Of a stretch of DNA of 6,524 nucleotides, positions 6,305-6,524 are shown in pieces; the first letter of the stretch is position 1; every line of letters begins with the position of its first letter. Location of the stretch: the NCBI GenBank assembly GCA_943331855.1, contig CALQNE010000196.1, positions 1 through 6,524 of the forward strand, written 5' to 3'. Origin of the DNA: Bordetella parapertussis (GTDB lineage: Bacteria > Pseudomonadota > Gammaproteobacteria > Burkholderiales > Burkholderiaceae_B). Below the pieces are notes generated by a model. The model had not been told where the DNA came from, did no database searches, and saw nothing but the letters and a program-made list of their open reading frames with translations. The position numbers and the translations under genes were made by a program.

Positions 6305-6524
6305 ATGAAACAGCTTCTGATCATTTATCACACGACTACCGGTGGCTCTGAGCAGTTAGCCCAAGCCGTTGCACGTGGAGCAAAGCAAGAAGCAACGATC
6401 GAGGTAGTTTTGCTGCAAGCGCAGAACGCAAAAATCGAACATCTTCTGCTAGCCAGCGGCTACGTCTTTATTGCGCCCGAAATGTTGGGATCACTGAGCG
6501 GCCTAATGAAAGATTTTTTTGATC
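6305..6524 (+). CDS. Flavodoxin-like / NAD(P)H-dependent oxidoreductase family protein (partial, N-terminal part)
   Basis: The first 73 residues of a flavodoxin-fold protein are visible; the reading frame is still open at the right edge. It begins with strand MKQLLIIYH, followed by a glycine/threonine/serine-rich loop TTTGGSEQLAQAVARGA (10-26). This fits the FMN-phosphate-binding loop and first helix of the flavodoxin family. A second strand and helix lead to YVFIAPEMLGSLSGLMKDFFD (about 53-73), which corresponds to the family segment with the pattern P-x-x-x-G-s-x-x-g-x-x-K-x-F-x-D. Family members carry FMN and transfer electrons or reduce quinones and similar compounds in the cytoplasm. The ATG at 6305 is 13 nt after the MFS gene, with no clear ribosome site and an inverted repeat just before it. 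Whether it is a reductase acting on the transported compound or an unrelated neighbour is unknown. Flavodoxin-like fold: fairly sure. Exact enzyme: not determinable. Confidence 0.85.
   Translation, partial: MKQLLIIYHTTTGGSEQLAQAVARGAKQEATIEVVLLQAQNAKIEHLLLASGYVFIAPEMLGSLSGLMKDFFD

Noticed and set aside
1..6524. CRISPR arrays, tRNA or rRNA genes, insertion sequences, intrinsic terminators, defence or phage genes
   Set aside because: No regularly spaced repeats, no tRNA- or rRNA-like sequence, no transposase or terminal inverted repeats, and no GC-rich stem followed by a T-run were seen. All long frames are explained by transport or flavodoxin-like genes.

Overview
The window looks like chromosomal DNA from a betaproteobacterium, most likely Burkholderiales. 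The main clue is a stand-alone periplasmic receptor of the Bug/TctC family (tripartite tricarboxylate receptor type), a family greatly expanded in Bordetella, Cupriavidus and relatives. It sits next to a peptide-type ABC uptake operon. Base composition is fairly balanced and similar across all genes, and there is no sign of a mobile element. The exact genus cannot be read from the sequence.

Left part, minus strand (3808 down to 1): one tightly packed operon for a peptide/opine/nickel-type (PepT family) ABC importer. It is transcribed as solute-binding protein (3808-2225), first permease DppB-like (2225-1248), second permease DppC-like (1233-328), and then the start of a DppD-like ATPase that runs off the left edge. 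The junctions are TAATG, a 14-nt gap, and ATGA, which suggests translational coupling. A second ATPase (DppF-like) would be expected further left but is not in the window.

Centre (3809-4023): a divergent control region of about 200 bp. It carries a perfect TATAAT box and a GAGGG ribosome site for the ABC operon. It also holds a phased direct repeat, ATGGTCA-AATT-ATGGTCA, lying on that promoter, and an imperfect hairpin (3894-3929) in the half closer to the plus-strand genes. No convincing promoter for the plus-strand genes was found.

Right part, plus strand (4024 to 6524): a Bug-type receptor with signal peptide, a 12-helix MFS transporter 9 nt downstream, and the start of a flavodoxin-like protein 13 nt further on, cut by the right edge. 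The spacing suggests one transcription unit. The receptor has no TctA/TctB membrane partners here.

Overall this is a transport-rich accessory or metabolic region of ordinary type. I did not find a clearly new system. The best leads are the helically phased repeats in the shared control region, the leader hairpin, and the orphan receptor/MFS/flavodoxin grouping divergent from a peptide ABC operon.
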